From: Fen-999 sp041480065
GTDB taxonomy: Bacteria > Pseudomonadota > Gammaproteobacteria > Burkholderiales > Rhodocyclaceae
DNA: 64,000 nt
Assembly: GCA_041480065.1 (NCBI GenBank)
Contig: JBGOZF010000004.1
Coordinates: 1-64,000, forward strand
Direction: 5' to 3'
Shown here: positions 54,380 to 63,716 of the stretch, in pieces
How positions within the stretch are numbered: position 1 is the first letter of the stretch
Layout of the letters: the number at the start of each line of letters is the position of its first letter
Program-made: the position numbers and the translations under genes
Notes under the pieces: generated by a model
Databases searched by the model: none
What the model was told of the DNA's origin: nothing
The model's input: the letters and a program-made list of their open reading frames with translations, nothing else

Positions 54380-55489
54380 ATGGATGATTCGCGCGTCATG
54401 CACGTCGTACGCAGTCTGGGCGTCGGTGGAGTCGAAGTCGGTGTGGTCAATATTGCAAACGGATTAGACAGGCAGGGATTTCGGCAATCTGTGACCACCC
54501 TGGAACCAGTACAGACGCTGGCTCGCCGCTTGTTACCATCGATTCCGGTGTTTGCCTGCGGCTCGGAGCCGCGCCTTCGTGGCTACGCGCCCATCGTTCG
54601 CGCCGCGTGGCGGATGCGTACCTTCCGCCCGCACATCGTGCATGCCCGAAACTGCGCCACTTGGATAGATGCGACTCTGGCCTGGCTGCTGGCCGGGAGC
54701 CCGGGGCGTCTGGTATGCAGTATCCACGGCCTGGACTGGATTGGAAGGGTGTCGCCGCGGCGAGCATTTATCTACCGGCAACTGGCTCGATTGACTTACA
54801 CCATTGCGGCGGTTTCAGCGCCCACCGCCCGGCAGTTCGCGCTTGAATCGGGGATCCCCGAGCAACGGTTTACAGTCCTTCCCAGCGGTGTCGATCTGGA
54901 CCGCTTCCACCCGGGAATTCCGGGCGAGCACGGACGTTATGCCCGGGTAGTATTGACCTGCGTGGCGCGGCTGGGACAGTTGAAAGGTCACGAAGTGCTG
55001 ATCCGTGCTTTTGAACTTGCCCTGCGGCGCTCGGCGGTGCCGTTGGACCTCCAGTTGGTAGGGGATGGGCCATTCCGTGCTTCCCTCGAAGCCCTGGTCC
55101 GGGCCTGCGGCGTCGAATCACGGGTGCATTTCTTGGGGGAAACCGTCGATGTGGCCGAATACCTGAGACGAAGCGACGTTTTCGTGCTTGCCAGCCTGCA
55201 GGAGGGTCGGCCTACGTCCATCATGGAAGCTATGGCATCGGGGTTGCCTGTGTTGGCGACCAGGGTTGGCGCTGTGGCGGATCTGGTGGAACACGGAGTC
55301 CATGGTCTGCTGGTGGCGCCCAACGATGTCGTTGGCTTGGCTGAGGCCATGATCGAGTTAGCGCACGACGCGGAAAAACGCCAACGCTTGGGCAATAGCG
55401 CGCGCTTGCGGGCTGCCGCAAGTCTCTCTCTGGGCGGCATGGTGGACCGTTACCGCGATTTCTACCGGCGGGTAATCGCTGGGGATTGA
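54380..55489 (+). CDS. Glycosyltransferase family 4 (stp2-like)
   Basis: A 369-residue GT-B glycosyltransferase related to the XrtA-associated type at 31079: it begins VMHVVRSLGVGGVEVGVVNIAN, and has VARLGQLKGHEVLIRAF, FVLASLQEGRPTSIMEAMASG and VLATRVGAVADLVEHG. Ribosome binding site GAGAGGG precedes the ATG. Its position after a radical SAM enzyme and away from the main operon suggests it belongs to an inserted module. The sugar donor is unknown. A 381-base non-coding stretch follows. Confidence 0.9.
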   Translation: MDDSRVMHVVRSLGVGGVEVGVVNIANGLDRQGFRQSVTTLEPVQTLARRLLPSIPVFACGSEPRLRGYAPIVRAAWRMRTFRPHIVHARNCATWIDATLAWLLAGSPGRLVCSIHGLDWIGRVSPRRAFIYRQLARLTYTIAAVSAPTARQFALESGIPEQRFTVLPSGVDLDRFHPGIPGEHGRYARVVLTCVARLGQLKGHEVLIRAFELALRRSAVPLDLQLVGDGPFRASLEALVRACGVESRVHFLGETVDVAEYLRRSDVFVLASLQEGRPTSIMEAMASGLPVLATRVGAVADLVEHGVHGLLVAPNDVVGLAEAMIELAHDAEKRQRLGNSARLRAAASLSLGGMVDRYRDFYRRVIAGD

Positions 55490-55870
55490 GTTGACTCTGT
55501 ATTGGACATTACGGAACCAGCGCTGCATTCCCGGCCGGAATACGGTATCGTCATGAATTGGTCCTATAATGGTTCACGTGGACGAGCAATCTTGGGGAAC
55601 TGCGCTCAATCACGAAGTTGCGTCGATGCAGCACTTTCAGAGATGTTCGATAGTGCAAGCCGGCGGATCCGGTGAGTAACTCCCAGTCACCAGATTTGCC
55701 TGATCAGAAAGGAAGCTCCGCTGAGTTCTCCGAGAAGCCTGCAATCAGGGGCATGGCGGGAGTCACGCCCCGATTCTGGAATCGTAGGCCAGGAGCGGCA
55801 TTCCGATAGCTTGGCTGAAGCATCTTGATAATCAGGCAGATTTGAGTGGCAGGAAGCAAAGGGACACTTC
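55490..55870. other. Non-coding stretch between glycosyltransferase and methyltransferase genes
   Basis: About 380 bases without a plausible gene in any frame; base use is less GC-rich than the neighbours. A TATAAT sequence at 55563-55568 has no good -35 partner. The last ~30 bases form part of the duplicated block (repeat copy B) that precedes the methyltransferase ATG, with AAAGGG as ribosome binding site. No terminator hairpin with a T-run was seen after the glycosyltransferase. Confidence 0.6.
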
Positions 55871-56755
55871 ATGAATCTATGTACTCTTGCATGCTTTGCA
55901 ACGAGTCGCAAACTGATGCGCCCTCCTGCCGAGCGCCAAATCGACTACGGTGTATATGACGATTGGCGTAGTAGTTCACTTTCACGAAGTTGGGCCGCAT
56001 TTTCCGATTCATACGTCGATGACAAAGATGTACTCGACTTCGGATGTGGCGATGGGCAACTGAGCCTGTTTCTCGCCAAGGAAAAGCGACCGCGGCGGAT
56101 TGTAGGTGTCGATATCAACGCGTCAAGCATCGACCGCGCCAAAAGCAACTTGGCAAACACCTCCGTTGCAGCAGGGGTGAAGGTCGAATTCGTTCTTGGC
56201 GCAACTGAAAGGCTCCCCGTAGCGGACAAGTCATTTGACACCGTACTTGCATTCGATTGTCTCGAGCACGTGATGTCTCCCGGCCCCATCCTGCGCGATT
56301 GGTACCGTGTACTCCGACCAGGCGGGCGCTGTCTGATCGAGTGGTTCCCGTTCAAGGGGCCGTGGGGGCCCCACATGGAAGCGCTCATTCCAATCCCTTG
56401 GGCTCATGTCATATTTGGGGAACGGGCCATGTTTCGTGCGGCCGAGATGATCTATGACCTGCCGGACTTTCATCCGCGACATTGGGACTTGGATGAGCAC
56501 GGAAACAAGAGGCCCAACAAGTGGCGTGCCTGGTCGTCGTTCAAAGAACAAGGCTACATCAACGAGTTAGATATCCGTGCATTCAAGAGTCTGGCTCGCG
56601 ATGCCGGCTTCCAGGTGGCTCGCCTGGAATCTCACAGTTTTGGTGGGGCACCCATTCGACGGGCGCTAGGCCGAATACTGATGGCCATGCCAATAGTGGG
56701 CGAGTATTTCGTATCGTTTGCCATTATTGAGTTGGAACGCCCCAAGCAATCCTGA
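55871..56755 (+). CDS. Class I SAM-dependent methyltransferase
   Basis: A 294-residue methyltransferase. Motif I is VLDFGCGDGQLSLFL (about residues 54-68), motif II is IVGVDINASSIDRAK, and DTVLAFDCLEHVMSPGPILRDWYRVLRPGGRCLIEW covers motifs III-IV in parts. The C-terminal part has HWDLDEHGNKRPNKW and a hydrophobic helix (ILMAMPIVGEYFVSFAII), perhaps membrane contacting. The first ~20 codons are the same sequence as repeat copy A. ATG 55871 has an AAAGGG site; an in-frame ATG at 55916 would remove 15 residues. Convergent with the Kelch gene (13-base gap). Confidence 0.87.
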   Translation: MNLCTLACFATSRKLMRPPAERQIDYGVYDDWRSSSLSRSWAAFSDSYVDDKDVLDFGCGDGQLSLFLAKEKRPRRIVGVDINASSIDRAKSNLANTSVAAGVKVEFVLGATERLPVADKSFDTVLAFDCLEHVMSPGPILRDWYRVLRPGGRCLIEWFPFKGPWGPHMEALIPIPWAHVIFGERAMFRAAEMIYDLPDFHPRHWDLDEHGNKRPNKWRAWSSFKEQGYINELDIRAFKSLARDAGFQVARLESHSFGGAPIRRALGRILMAMPIVGEYFVSFAIIELERPKQS

Positions 56756-56768
56756 TGACTGCCGCATC

Positions 56769-58100
56769 CTATTCCAGCGCGAAGAACCAGACTGGGTCGG
56801 ACCGACTGTTCAGCATCATGAAGCCGTTTAGCCTGGACGAATAGGCAAACCTCCCATACGTACCTTGGGCCGTCGCCGCCGGTGGTGTTCCGCCCGCTAC
56901 TGTCAAGGCTTCCCATTTCCATGGATCGGTCAGAAGATTCCTTCCGGGCGTCAGCGTATAGAGCGTCGCCGTCGTTCCGGCATGCCCCGGCCAACAGACT
57001 ACGCAACCGAGAGTCGGGCACCAGTCCCAGCCGTATTCGCCGAATTGCGCGTTAACAGGCGTTGCTCCCGAACCGGTTGTCGAAATGACGGTTCTTGCGC
57101 CTGTGGCGCAATTCCAGACAGCCATCTCGGTGAGGTTGATCTCGAGAACCTTGTCTTGCCCGGGAAGGTTGATCAGTTTCAGGGATCCGCCGTGATAGAC
57201 ATGCGAACTCGTCAGTTGAGACCATTGCCATGTCTTCAGATCGACTCGGCAGAGCGTTGCACCGCCGTGACCGAGCCAATATGCACAGTGGCGTGCCGGG
57301 TCGTAACAGGCGGCAGCCCCATCCGTCAAACCTGGCCAGTGGATATCAGTTGGGGTAACCTTGAATTGCCATTCGTTCGCCGCTTCGTCGTACCGCCAAG
57401 TCCATTTCGAGCTGTCCGTAACATCTACAAACGTGCCACCGAGTTTGACCATTACCGGACCGACACCAGGGGCATAAATCGCCTTGTTGTAGCTGTGTGT
57501 TGCTCGCGGCCGGCCGTCGGCATATACGCCTGACGCTTCCTTGTGGTCGTCGAGCAAGTAGCTCTTGCCTAATCGTGTGGCGCCGGATGGAATTCCCTCC
57601 GCATCGATATATTGCTTGGAGCCGGACGGTGGTTTTGGCATGGTCCAGGTCGGATAATCGTCATACAGGCATATCTTGTACGACTCGTTGCCGCCGTAGT
57701 CGCCATGGCCGCCACCCAGCGGAAGCCAGAAGTTTCCGCCATCCTCGTCCCAGACGGCGCCGCACCAAGGAGCAATGACCGCCTGGTCACTCGTAACTCC
57801 GCCATGTTCCCGACGTTGCCACACGGGCGCATCGGGATAATCGAGGTTGTATGCCGGCGAATGCGCTGGATTGATCGCGGCAAGGGTGCTGTTGCCGATT
57901 GGTGCCCACGTTTGTGCCGCCATCGCCCGTCGCCAGCGCGGCCATTCCGGGCGCGCACCCTTCGGTCCCACGCGCGATCCCAGACCGTGTTCATCGGCAG
58001 CCCCTGGTGGTATCGAGCGGGTATGCGTCTGCGCGCTAACCGTGGCGTGCGTCACCATCGCCGCAGCAGCGCTCAGCCAAGTCCGCCGCGACATGGTCAT
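56769..58100 (-). CDS. Exported Kelch-type beta-propeller protein
   Basis: A 443-residue protein with a Tat-like or Sec signal peptide (SRRTWLSAAAAMVTHATVSA). The mature part has Kelch-like repeats with Gly-Gly followed by Asp/Tyr-containing strands (GGGHGDYGGNESY, VKLGGTFVDVTDSSKW, YWLGHGGATLCRVD) and a last blade ending in the WFFALE C-terminus. I recognise no catalytic residues; the fold suggests glycan or protein binding outside the cell or in the periplasm. The region at 52490 is a decayed copy of its last part. It is separated by 130 bases from the larger Kelch/PKD gene on the same strand. Confidence 0.78.
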   Translation of the reverse strand: MTMSRRTWLSAAAAMVTHATVSAQTHTRSIPPGAADEHGLGSRVGPKGARPEWPRWRRAMAAQTWAPIGNSTLAAINPAHSPAYNLDYPDAPVWQRREHGGVTSDQAVIAPWCGAVWDEDGGNFWLPLGGGHGDYGGNESYKICLYDDYPTWTMPKPPSGSKQYIDAEGIPSGATRLGKSYLLDDHKEASGVYADGRPRATHSYNKAIYAPGVGPVMVKLGGTFVDVTDSSKWTWRYDEAANEWQFKVTPTDIHWPGLTDGAAACYDPARHCAYWLGHGGATLCRVDLKTWQWSQLTSSHVYHGGSLKLINLPGQDKVLEINLTEMAVWNCATGARTVISTTGSGATPVNAQFGEYGWDWCPTLGCVVCWPGHAGTTATLYTLTPGRNLLTDPWKWEALTVAGGTPPAATAQGTYGRFAYSSRLNGFMMLNSRSDPVWFFALE

Positions 58101-58230
58101 GCGCTACGCCTCGCCGATCGATGGTGCCAAAGGTGGTGGTCCGTCTTTTCGCGTTGCACGGCGGTCAAAGTTTTCCATTCTGTCATGTCAGACGATATTG
58201 CGCTTCAGCGTGGGCTCGGTGATGGCTGAT

Positions 58231-60381
58231 TCAAGGCACCGTGATCGTAACCGCTTGGTTGGTCGATCCGCCTGCCCCGGTTGCGTGCACGCTAAGGTTT
58301 ACCGTGCGCGAGTATGTCGACGTCAGGGTGGCTGTGAAGGATGACCCGGATGCGGTAAATGGGACAGGCACACCATCGGCCAGGACTTGGGTAACAACGC
58401 CATTCTCTACGACCCCGGATATCTGCCGTTGGAAGCTGATGGCTGGCAACGCCATCGATGTGCTCACGGTGATTACCATGCTCGTGATCGCGGATGCGCC
58501 CAGGTTATCCTGCACGGTAAGGGTTACCGTGTAACTTCCACTGCTGGTGAACTGGTGCGCTACGGTGCTTCCGGTGGCAACTGCGCCGTCGCCGAAACTC
58601 CAACTGTAACTGGCGATGACTCCGTCCGGATCGGAACTTCCCGCGGCATTAAACGCAAATATAGTGCTCGTGGTGCCCGAGGTTGGAGTTGCCGTGGCGA
58701 CGGCTATCGGTGGTAGATTCGACGACCCTCCTCCTCCGCCAGCCCCGCTCGTATCAGCACGGTACCAGGCCGTTGCCGAACCGCCTGAGTTGTCGGTAAC
58801 AGTCAGGCTGACCGGGTAGACACCGGCATTCGAATACGTATGGCTGGTCGCGAGCTCCGAGCCGGTATTCCCGTCGCCAAAGTTCCAGAGGTATGACACC
58901 AACGTTCCGTAGCGGTCGAAACTTCGCGCGGCGCTGAACGAGAAAGCATTGGAACCGTCCAACAGAGTTGCGTCGATCACTGGCACCGGCAGCGAATTTG
59001 CCTGCGGATCCGTGATTTCCAGTGTCCACACTTCGGCCGACCCCGTTGGCGTGTTGCCGCCATACAGCACGGCCTTGCCTTCGATCTGGTCGAACGCCAT
59101 CATGTGCAGGTAGCGCGCTGCTGGCGTGTTGGTGGTGGGAATCTGGGCCCACGTATTGGTGCTGTACCGATAGACCCAAAGATCATTTAGCAGGTTGGCG
59201 CTGGTCGGAAATTGATTGAAGATATCAACCGTGGCGCCGCCGAAGAGCACTATCAGTCCGCTGTTGCGATCGTAATAGAGGGTGCTGTCAATTCGTGCAG
59301 GGGGACTCACGGCCGGAGACATCTTTGTCCAGGTATTCGTGGACAACTTGTAGGTCCAGGTGTCTCCGCTTGGTTTTCCGTACTGGGGGCAGCGGCTGTC
59401 GGCACAGCGGCCGCCAAAAAGGATGAAGACGTCGTTGCTCTCATCGTACGCGAACGAGTTGCTGAGCTCCTGGAGTTTCAGGGGAAATCCCGTCGCACTG
59501 TCGAGGGTCTTTTGGCTCCAGGTTTTCGTGGCGAGGTTAAGCACCCAGGTGTCGTTGGAGCCATTGCCGTTCTTGCTACCACCAAAGAAGACAATGGCGT
59601 TGTCCTTGCGCGAGTAGGCAAAGCCGGGGGTATTTCGGCCCGGCGGGTTGACGACCGGAGAGGGACGGATCGCTCCCCAATAGGGGCCCTCCATGCTTCG
59701 CCATTGGCGGGTCGTCGGCGAGTAGTACCAAGTCTGGCCATCCGTGAAGAAGCGGATCGTGTAGTTGCTTCCGGCGCCGAGTCCGGAAATGGCGGTGGCC
59801 AGGGTCAATGTCTTCGTGCCGGCGTCGTAGCCTGTAACGTAGGACGTTTTGCTTCCTGCCGTGACCAGCCAATCCTTGTAGAAATTGGTTTCCGATGCGG
59901 TCAGACCGGGATCCACGATCCTGGTTGTGGTTGTTCCGCTGCCTGCCGTTCTGACCGGCAGGACTTCACGATGGGAACCGCCGCACTTGTAGCCACCACC
60001 GGCGACAGCCCAATACAGGTGATTGAACGGATCGTATTCCGTTGAATGGCCATCGCGACCGTCTGGGCCGCCATTGGGCCCTAGGTATCCCGGGCAGTCG
60101 AGCGTTGGGACTTCGATGCCGGTCCAAATGTCGTTGTGCGTGTCATATTGCCAGATGTCGCTCTTGAATCCGGCGCCGGCGGAGCCTCCATAAAGCGCTA
60201 TGCGCTGGCTGCGTGTGTCGTAGAACAGTCTGCTCCAGCCGCGTGGTCCGGGGCCATCCGGGAACCACTGGACGGACTGCTTCTGGGTCCAGGTAGCTGA
60301 AATGTCCTCGCCGTGTGCTGTCGGTGTCAGAACGCACAAAATGAAAACGAGAAACCCAAACGAACGCAACCGAATAGTCAT
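58231..60381 (-). CDS. Secreted Kelch/PKD-domain protein
   Basis: A 716-residue exported protein. Signal peptide MTIRLRSFGFLVFILCVLTPTAHG, then a Kelch-type beta-propeller (about residues 40-455) with repeats such as IALYGGSAGAGF, IVFFGGSKNGNGSN and VLFGGATVD. Two PKD domains follow (about 457-545 and 555-640), each with the typical LWNFGDGN / SWSFGDGA motif, separated by a Gly/Ser-rich linker (AGGGGGSSN). A C-terminal domain of about 75 residues ends the chain. PKD and Kelch domains bind glycans or proteins, so a matrix or adhesin role is likely. ATG 60381 follows GGAGG. Confidence 0.85.
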   Translation of the reverse strand: MTIRLRSFGFLVFILCVLTPTAHGEDISATWTQKQSVQWFPDGPGPRGWSRLFYDTRSQRIALYGGSAGAGFKSDIWQYDTHNDIWTGIEVPTLDCPGYLGPNGGPDGRDGHSTEYDPFNHLYWAVAGGGYKCGGSHREVLPVRTAGSGTTTTRIVDPGLTASETNFYKDWLVTAGSKTSYVTGYDAGTKTLTLATAISGLGAGSNYTIRFFTDGQTWYYSPTTRQWRSMEGPYWGAIRPSPVVNPPGRNTPGFAYSRKDNAIVFFGGSKNGNGSNDTWVLNLATKTWSQKTLDSATGFPLKLQELSNSFAYDESNDVFILFGGRCADSRCPQYGKPSGDTWTYKLSTNTWTKMSPAVSPPARIDSTLYYDRNSGLIVLFGGATVDIFNQFPTSANLLNDLWVYRYSTNTWAQIPTTNTPAARYLHMMAFDQIEGKAVLYGGNTPTGSAEVWTLEITDPQANSLPVPVIDATLLDGSNAFSFSAARSFDRYGTLVSYLWNFGDGNTGSELATSHTYSNAGVYPVSLTVTDNSGGSATAWYRADTSGAGGGGGSSNLPPIAVATATPTSGTTSTIFAFNAAGSSDPDGVIASYSWSFGDGAVATGSTVAHQFTSSGSYTVTLTVQDNLGASAITSMVITVSTSMALPAISFQRQISGVVENGVVTQVLADGVPVPFTASGSSFTATLTSTYSRTVNLSVHATGAGGSTNQAVTITVP

Positions 60382-60458
60382 GTCTAGACCTCCCTGACGC
60401 GATGTGACACTCGTCATTTTCTCTTATGACTATAGTACATGCCGCTTGAGACGGAAAT

Positions 60459-61910
60459 CTAGGTGCCGCGGTTGCGTCGCATCAGTCCGCCCGCGAAGCG
60501 TGAGATTTCGTCCCAGAAGGGATGGCGGAAGACGCGCAGACCGGCAAGCCAGGTGATTCCCGTTGCGAGACTGCCGCCCAGAAAGAACGGAAGGTAATTT
60601 GTTTCGCTCTGCTCGACGACCAGCGAAAGGAGCGCGATGGGTGTGATCGAAATCACCGCGACAAGGGCGCTCGGGGTACAAGCTCGAACCAGGTTGAGAA
60701 AGCGAAGGCCAATGATTTCGTGCAGGAAGCGTTGCCCGATCGCGGCACCGATCGATGCGCTGACAACCAGGCCCCAGCAGGCCCCGGGCAAGCCAAACGG
60801 AATGACCAGAAACAAGCTGGAAACGCGCATCGCCTGGATAAGGAATTGAAGGCGGTTGCTTTGGTCGATGCGGCCTTCCGCAATCAGCACTTCTGTACCA
60901 AGGTAGTAGGGTAATTCGAGAATCGCGACCAGACAAAGGATTTGTGCCAAGGGCACCGATGTCATCCACTGCGGGCCGTATAGGAGGCGGATGATCGAAT
61001 ATGCTGCAACGCCAATGTAAAGGAAGAATGGCCAGCCGATGCCGGTAAGCATGCCAATGGCCTTGAGATAGCCGTCGCGGGTCGGTTCACCCGCGCGGGC
61101 TGCTTGCGAGAAATAGGGCAGGCAGACAGGCGTGACTGCACGCAACACGGTGCGGTTGAACAACTCCATCAGGCCGTTGGCACGACTGAAGAAGGCCACC
61201 GAGGCCATGTCCAATACCCGGCCGATGATGGCCTCAGGCGCGTTCTTGCCGATTTGCCCAAACAGGTAGATGCCACTAGCATGCTTGCCGAAGCGTATTA
61301 CCTCGCCGAGGCCGGCCAAACCGGGCCAGCGCGGGAAGTCCTTTGGTCGAAAGAAGATCGAGACCGTGACGGTAACCGCCACACCGGTGAGTGAAGACCA
61401 AGCCAGGCTTAGATAACCGAGACCGGAAAGCGCCGCAAGCGTGGCCACCGAGAACGAGCTGATATTGGCACACAGCCCGGCAATGAAGATCGGGCGGTAG
61501 TTCAGCTCGCGACGAAAATAGGCCATCGTCACTGCGCCAAAGGGTATCAGCAGAAAGTTCATGCATTGGATTCGCATGACCTCCGCGACGCCAGGTTGCC
61601 GATAGAACTCCCCTACGGCCCCACTCGAACCGAGCAGCAATAGCCCCATCAACCAGGAGACGCCAAGATTTGCCGCGAACGCGGCTCGAATCTTCTCTTG
61701 CGTCAGGTTCTTCTCCTGAATAAGGTACTCGGCGACCCCGAAATCGCGGAAGGTGCTGGCGAGCGCGGAGAGCACGGCTGCGACCGAGTAGATGCCGATT
61801 TCCGTTGGCGTCAATAGCCGGGCGATGATCAGTGATGCCGCAAGCTGCAGCAGCATGCCGAGATAATTGTCGGCCAGCGAGAAGAGGAGCGAGCGCCGAA
61901 CCGAACCCAT
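60459..61910 (-). CDS. Oligosaccharide flippase (Wzx-type)
   Basis: A 483-residue polytopic membrane protein of the MVF superfamily (polysaccharide biosynthesis/Wzx), with about 12-14 membrane segments. It starts RRSLLFSLADNYLGMLLQLAASLIIARLL, then FRDFGVAEYLIQE and the conserved region AFFSRANGLMELFNRTVLRAVTPV. It would flip lipid-linked repeat units across the inner membrane for a polymerase such as the ligase-like protein at 44170. It is transcribed on the - strand away from the XrtA operon, with the TPR-like gene 43 bases upstream. The stop is followed by 77 bases before the Kelch/PKD gene. Confidence 0.92.
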   Translation of the reverse strand: MGSVRRSLLFSLADNYLGMLLQLAASLIIARLLTPTEIGIYSVAAVLSALASTFRDFGVAEYLIQEKNLTQEKIRAAFAANLGVSWLMGLLLLGSSGAVGEFYRQPGVAEVMRIQCMNFLLIPFGAVTMAYFRRELNYRPIFIAGLCANISSFSVATLAALSGLGYLSLAWSSLTGVAVTVTVSIFFRPKDFPRWPGLAGLGEVIRFGKHASGIYLFGQIGKNAPEAIIGRVLDMASVAFFSRANGLMELFNRTVLRAVTPVCLPYFSQAARAGEPTRDGYLKAIGMLTGIGWPFFLYIGVAAYSIIRLLYGPQWMTSVPLAQILCLVAILELPYYLGTEVLIAEGRIDQSNRLQFLIQAMRVSSLFLVIPFGLPGACWGLVVSASIGAAIGQRFLHEIIGLRFLNLVRACTPSALVAVISITPIALLSLVVEQSETNYLPFFLGGSLATGITWLAGLRVFRHPFWDEISRFAGGLMRRNRGT

Positions 61911-61953
61911 CAGCGCAATGGGCAGTCGGTGTACCGACTGGGCAACCCGTGCT

Positions 61954-62724
61954 TCATTTCGACGGGTCGGTCGGTTTGACGTCCGCTGAGTTCGTCGCTT
62001 GTTTGTCCTTTAATTCGGCGCTTTCCGTTCCGGCTGGCCCGGGATTCGGCTCAGGGGCGGGAGCAACTTTCTTCGGCACGATTTCCGACACCTTGCCTCC
62101 AAGCACCCGATACTGTTCGAGGAGGACGCGTGCCGTCGGTGAGTACTCAAGGCCGGTCTTCACGAGTTCTTTTGCCTCGGCACGCTTGCCAGCACCGATC
62201 AGGAATTCTGCCCAGTGACTATATGCTGGCCAGTAGTCCAGTTTCAACTTTCGCGCACGATCGAATGCGTCGGCGGCATTCCTTGGGCGCTTGAGAAGGA
62301 GTTCAGTTCGGCCGATCCAGGTCAATACCTCCGGCAAGAGAATGAAGTCGCTCGGAGTTTTGTTGACGACATACCGGAAATTCCCCAGCGCCGATTCCAG
62401 CAATCCCTGTTTCTGAACGGCCGGCAAATTCCCTCGCTCTGCGCGATGAAATTCAATTAGGCCCCAGCAATGGTGGTGCATGGTCCAGAAGCCCTGGCCC
62501 ATCATGCCGACCCATTTTGCCGCGTTGGGTGACGTATTGGTGTACGCGTCGCCATACTTGAAACCCATCGTGTCCGGGCAATAGCGCGGCAGCATGGCCA
62601 TTTCCGCATCGGTGATGTCCGTGGGCTTGGCCGATGCTGTTAGGCTTGTACCGAGGAGCAACGCGCCCAGCATCGTGGTCAGAAAGCGGCCGAGCTTGCC
62701 ATAAAGAGGGCGTTTGACACCCAT
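61954..62724 (-). CDS. Exported TPR-like protein
   Basis: A 256-residue exported protein. Signal peptide GKLGRFLTTMLGALLLGTSLTASA; the mature part is helical with TPR-like repeats (FRYVVNKTPSDFILLPEVLTWIG; DAFDRARKLKLDYWPAYSHWAEFLIGAGKRAEAKE), with an acidic and Pro-rich tail (VAPAPEPNPGPAGTESA). TPR proteins often bind polymerases and secretion factors in exopolysaccharide systems. ATG 62724 (MGVKRPLYGK) gives the signal peptide; the frame is open further upstream, but with little support. Same strand and directly upstream of the flippase. Confidence 0.78.
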   Translation of the reverse strand: MGVKRPLYGKLGRFLTTMLGALLLGTSLTASAKPTDITDAEMAMLPRYCPDTMGFKYGDAYTNTSPNAAKWVGMMGQGFWTMHHHCWGLIEFHRAERGNLPAVQKQGLLESALGNFRYVVNKTPSDFILLPEVLTWIGRTELLLKRPRNAADAFDRARKLKLDYWPAYSHWAEFLIGAGKRAEAKELVKTGLEYSPTARVLLEQYRVLGGKVSEIVPKKVAPAPEPNPGPAGTESAELKDKQATNSADVKPTDPSK

Positions 62725-62876
62725 CACGGTACGAACGGTTCGCTGCTTCACGGATTGGAAGCTGTTACGCTGAAGATGGCAGCACATCATGGTCATGGCA
62801 ATTGAACAGTGGGGGAATCATAGCAGCGACACCTACGCCCTGTCCAAAGGGCAATCATCGAAAACAAGCTGTCGAA

Positions 62877-63710
62877 TCAATGGCGCCCCACGATGGTTGG
62901 CAGCCAGAGTTCTGCGGCGGCCTCGATTCCCGAGGCAGAGAAATGACAGCCGTCGTGGCGAAAGGAACCCGTCAGCGCATCGGTATCGGGCCCTAGGCGC
63001 AGGGTTGGATCCGAGGCGACCGATTCCTTCAGTCCTGACCGAATCTGTTTGCTGCCTTCGTTGCGGCAGCGGGTGGATAGCGCCGCAATGATCGGGGCGG
63101 TGACGCCCTGGCTTCGTAACAAGGCAACCAGCCGGGAGAACTGCTGGCGATATTCGTCGTGGGTTGTTCCGGCCATGGCATCGGCCTCACCTTGCTGCCA
63201 GAGCACCACCTCGGGAACGAAAGCGTGCGCGTGGTTGTTGGCGAGTATTTCGATCAGGCGATTCCGGAGTTTCCCGGGTTCAATCCAATCCCGTATCTGG
63301 GTTGCTTCGACCGCCAGGACTGAGAACACGACCGGCCTGCCGATTGTGCGGGAGAGTCTGGGGCTCAGTACGGTCCATATGTTGCCGCCTCGTCCGGTGG
63401 CCCCGGGGGCTGCTCCCGCGGTGCGGTAGCACGAGCCTTCGAAGAAGAAGGTCGCCTTCGTTTCCGAGTCGGGGTTCGGTGCCGGTGAGCCATGATTGCC
63501 GGCGTTAGATTGGCCCAGCACGAGAATCATGAGCGGACGCGGCTCGACCAAGAACTCGCAGGAACTGGCATCGAGCGGCGACGGGCGAAATATTTCGTCG
63601 ACGTGGTCTTGCGCGGAAATCGACGCGGAGTTGACCCGGTGCCAGGCATAGGCAATTCCGGCAGTGGCCAAGATCAACCCAGTCAGTATTGCCAGTCTGG
63701 TTGCCGTCAT
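62877..63710 (-). CDS. SGNH-type esterase, SASA (sialate O-acetylesterase-like)
   Basis: A 277-residue protein with an N-terminal membrane segment or signal anchor (LAILTGLILATAGIAYAW). The motif LVLGQSNAGNHG carries the nucleophile Ser, LWQQGEADAMAG the second block, and DGCHFSASGIE the catalytic Asp and His. SASA-domain enzymes remove O-acetyl groups from sugars. It is next to an acyltransferase 3, suggesting that the polysaccharide is O-acetylated and deacetylated by this pair. The two Cys residues outside the active site may form a disulfide. Good length, no damage. Confidence 0.85.
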   Translation of the reverse strand: MTATRLAILTGLILATAGIAYAWHRVNSASISAQDHVDEIFRPSPLDASSCEFLVEPRPLMILVLGQSNAGNHGSPAPNPDSETKATFFFEGSCYRTAGAAPGATGRGGNIWTVLSPRLSRTIGRPVVFSVLAVEATQIRDWIEPGKLRNRLIEILANNHAHAFVPEVVLWQQGEADAMAGTTHDEYRQQFSRLVALLRSQGVTAPIIAALSTRCRNEGSKQIRSGLKESVASDPTLRLGPDTDALTGSFRHDGCHFSASGIEAAAELWLPTIVGRH

Positions 63711-63716
63711 TGACGG

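Noticed and set aside
58120..58140. TGGCAC on the - strand upstream of the Kelch gene
   Set aside because: No TTGC at the required distance.
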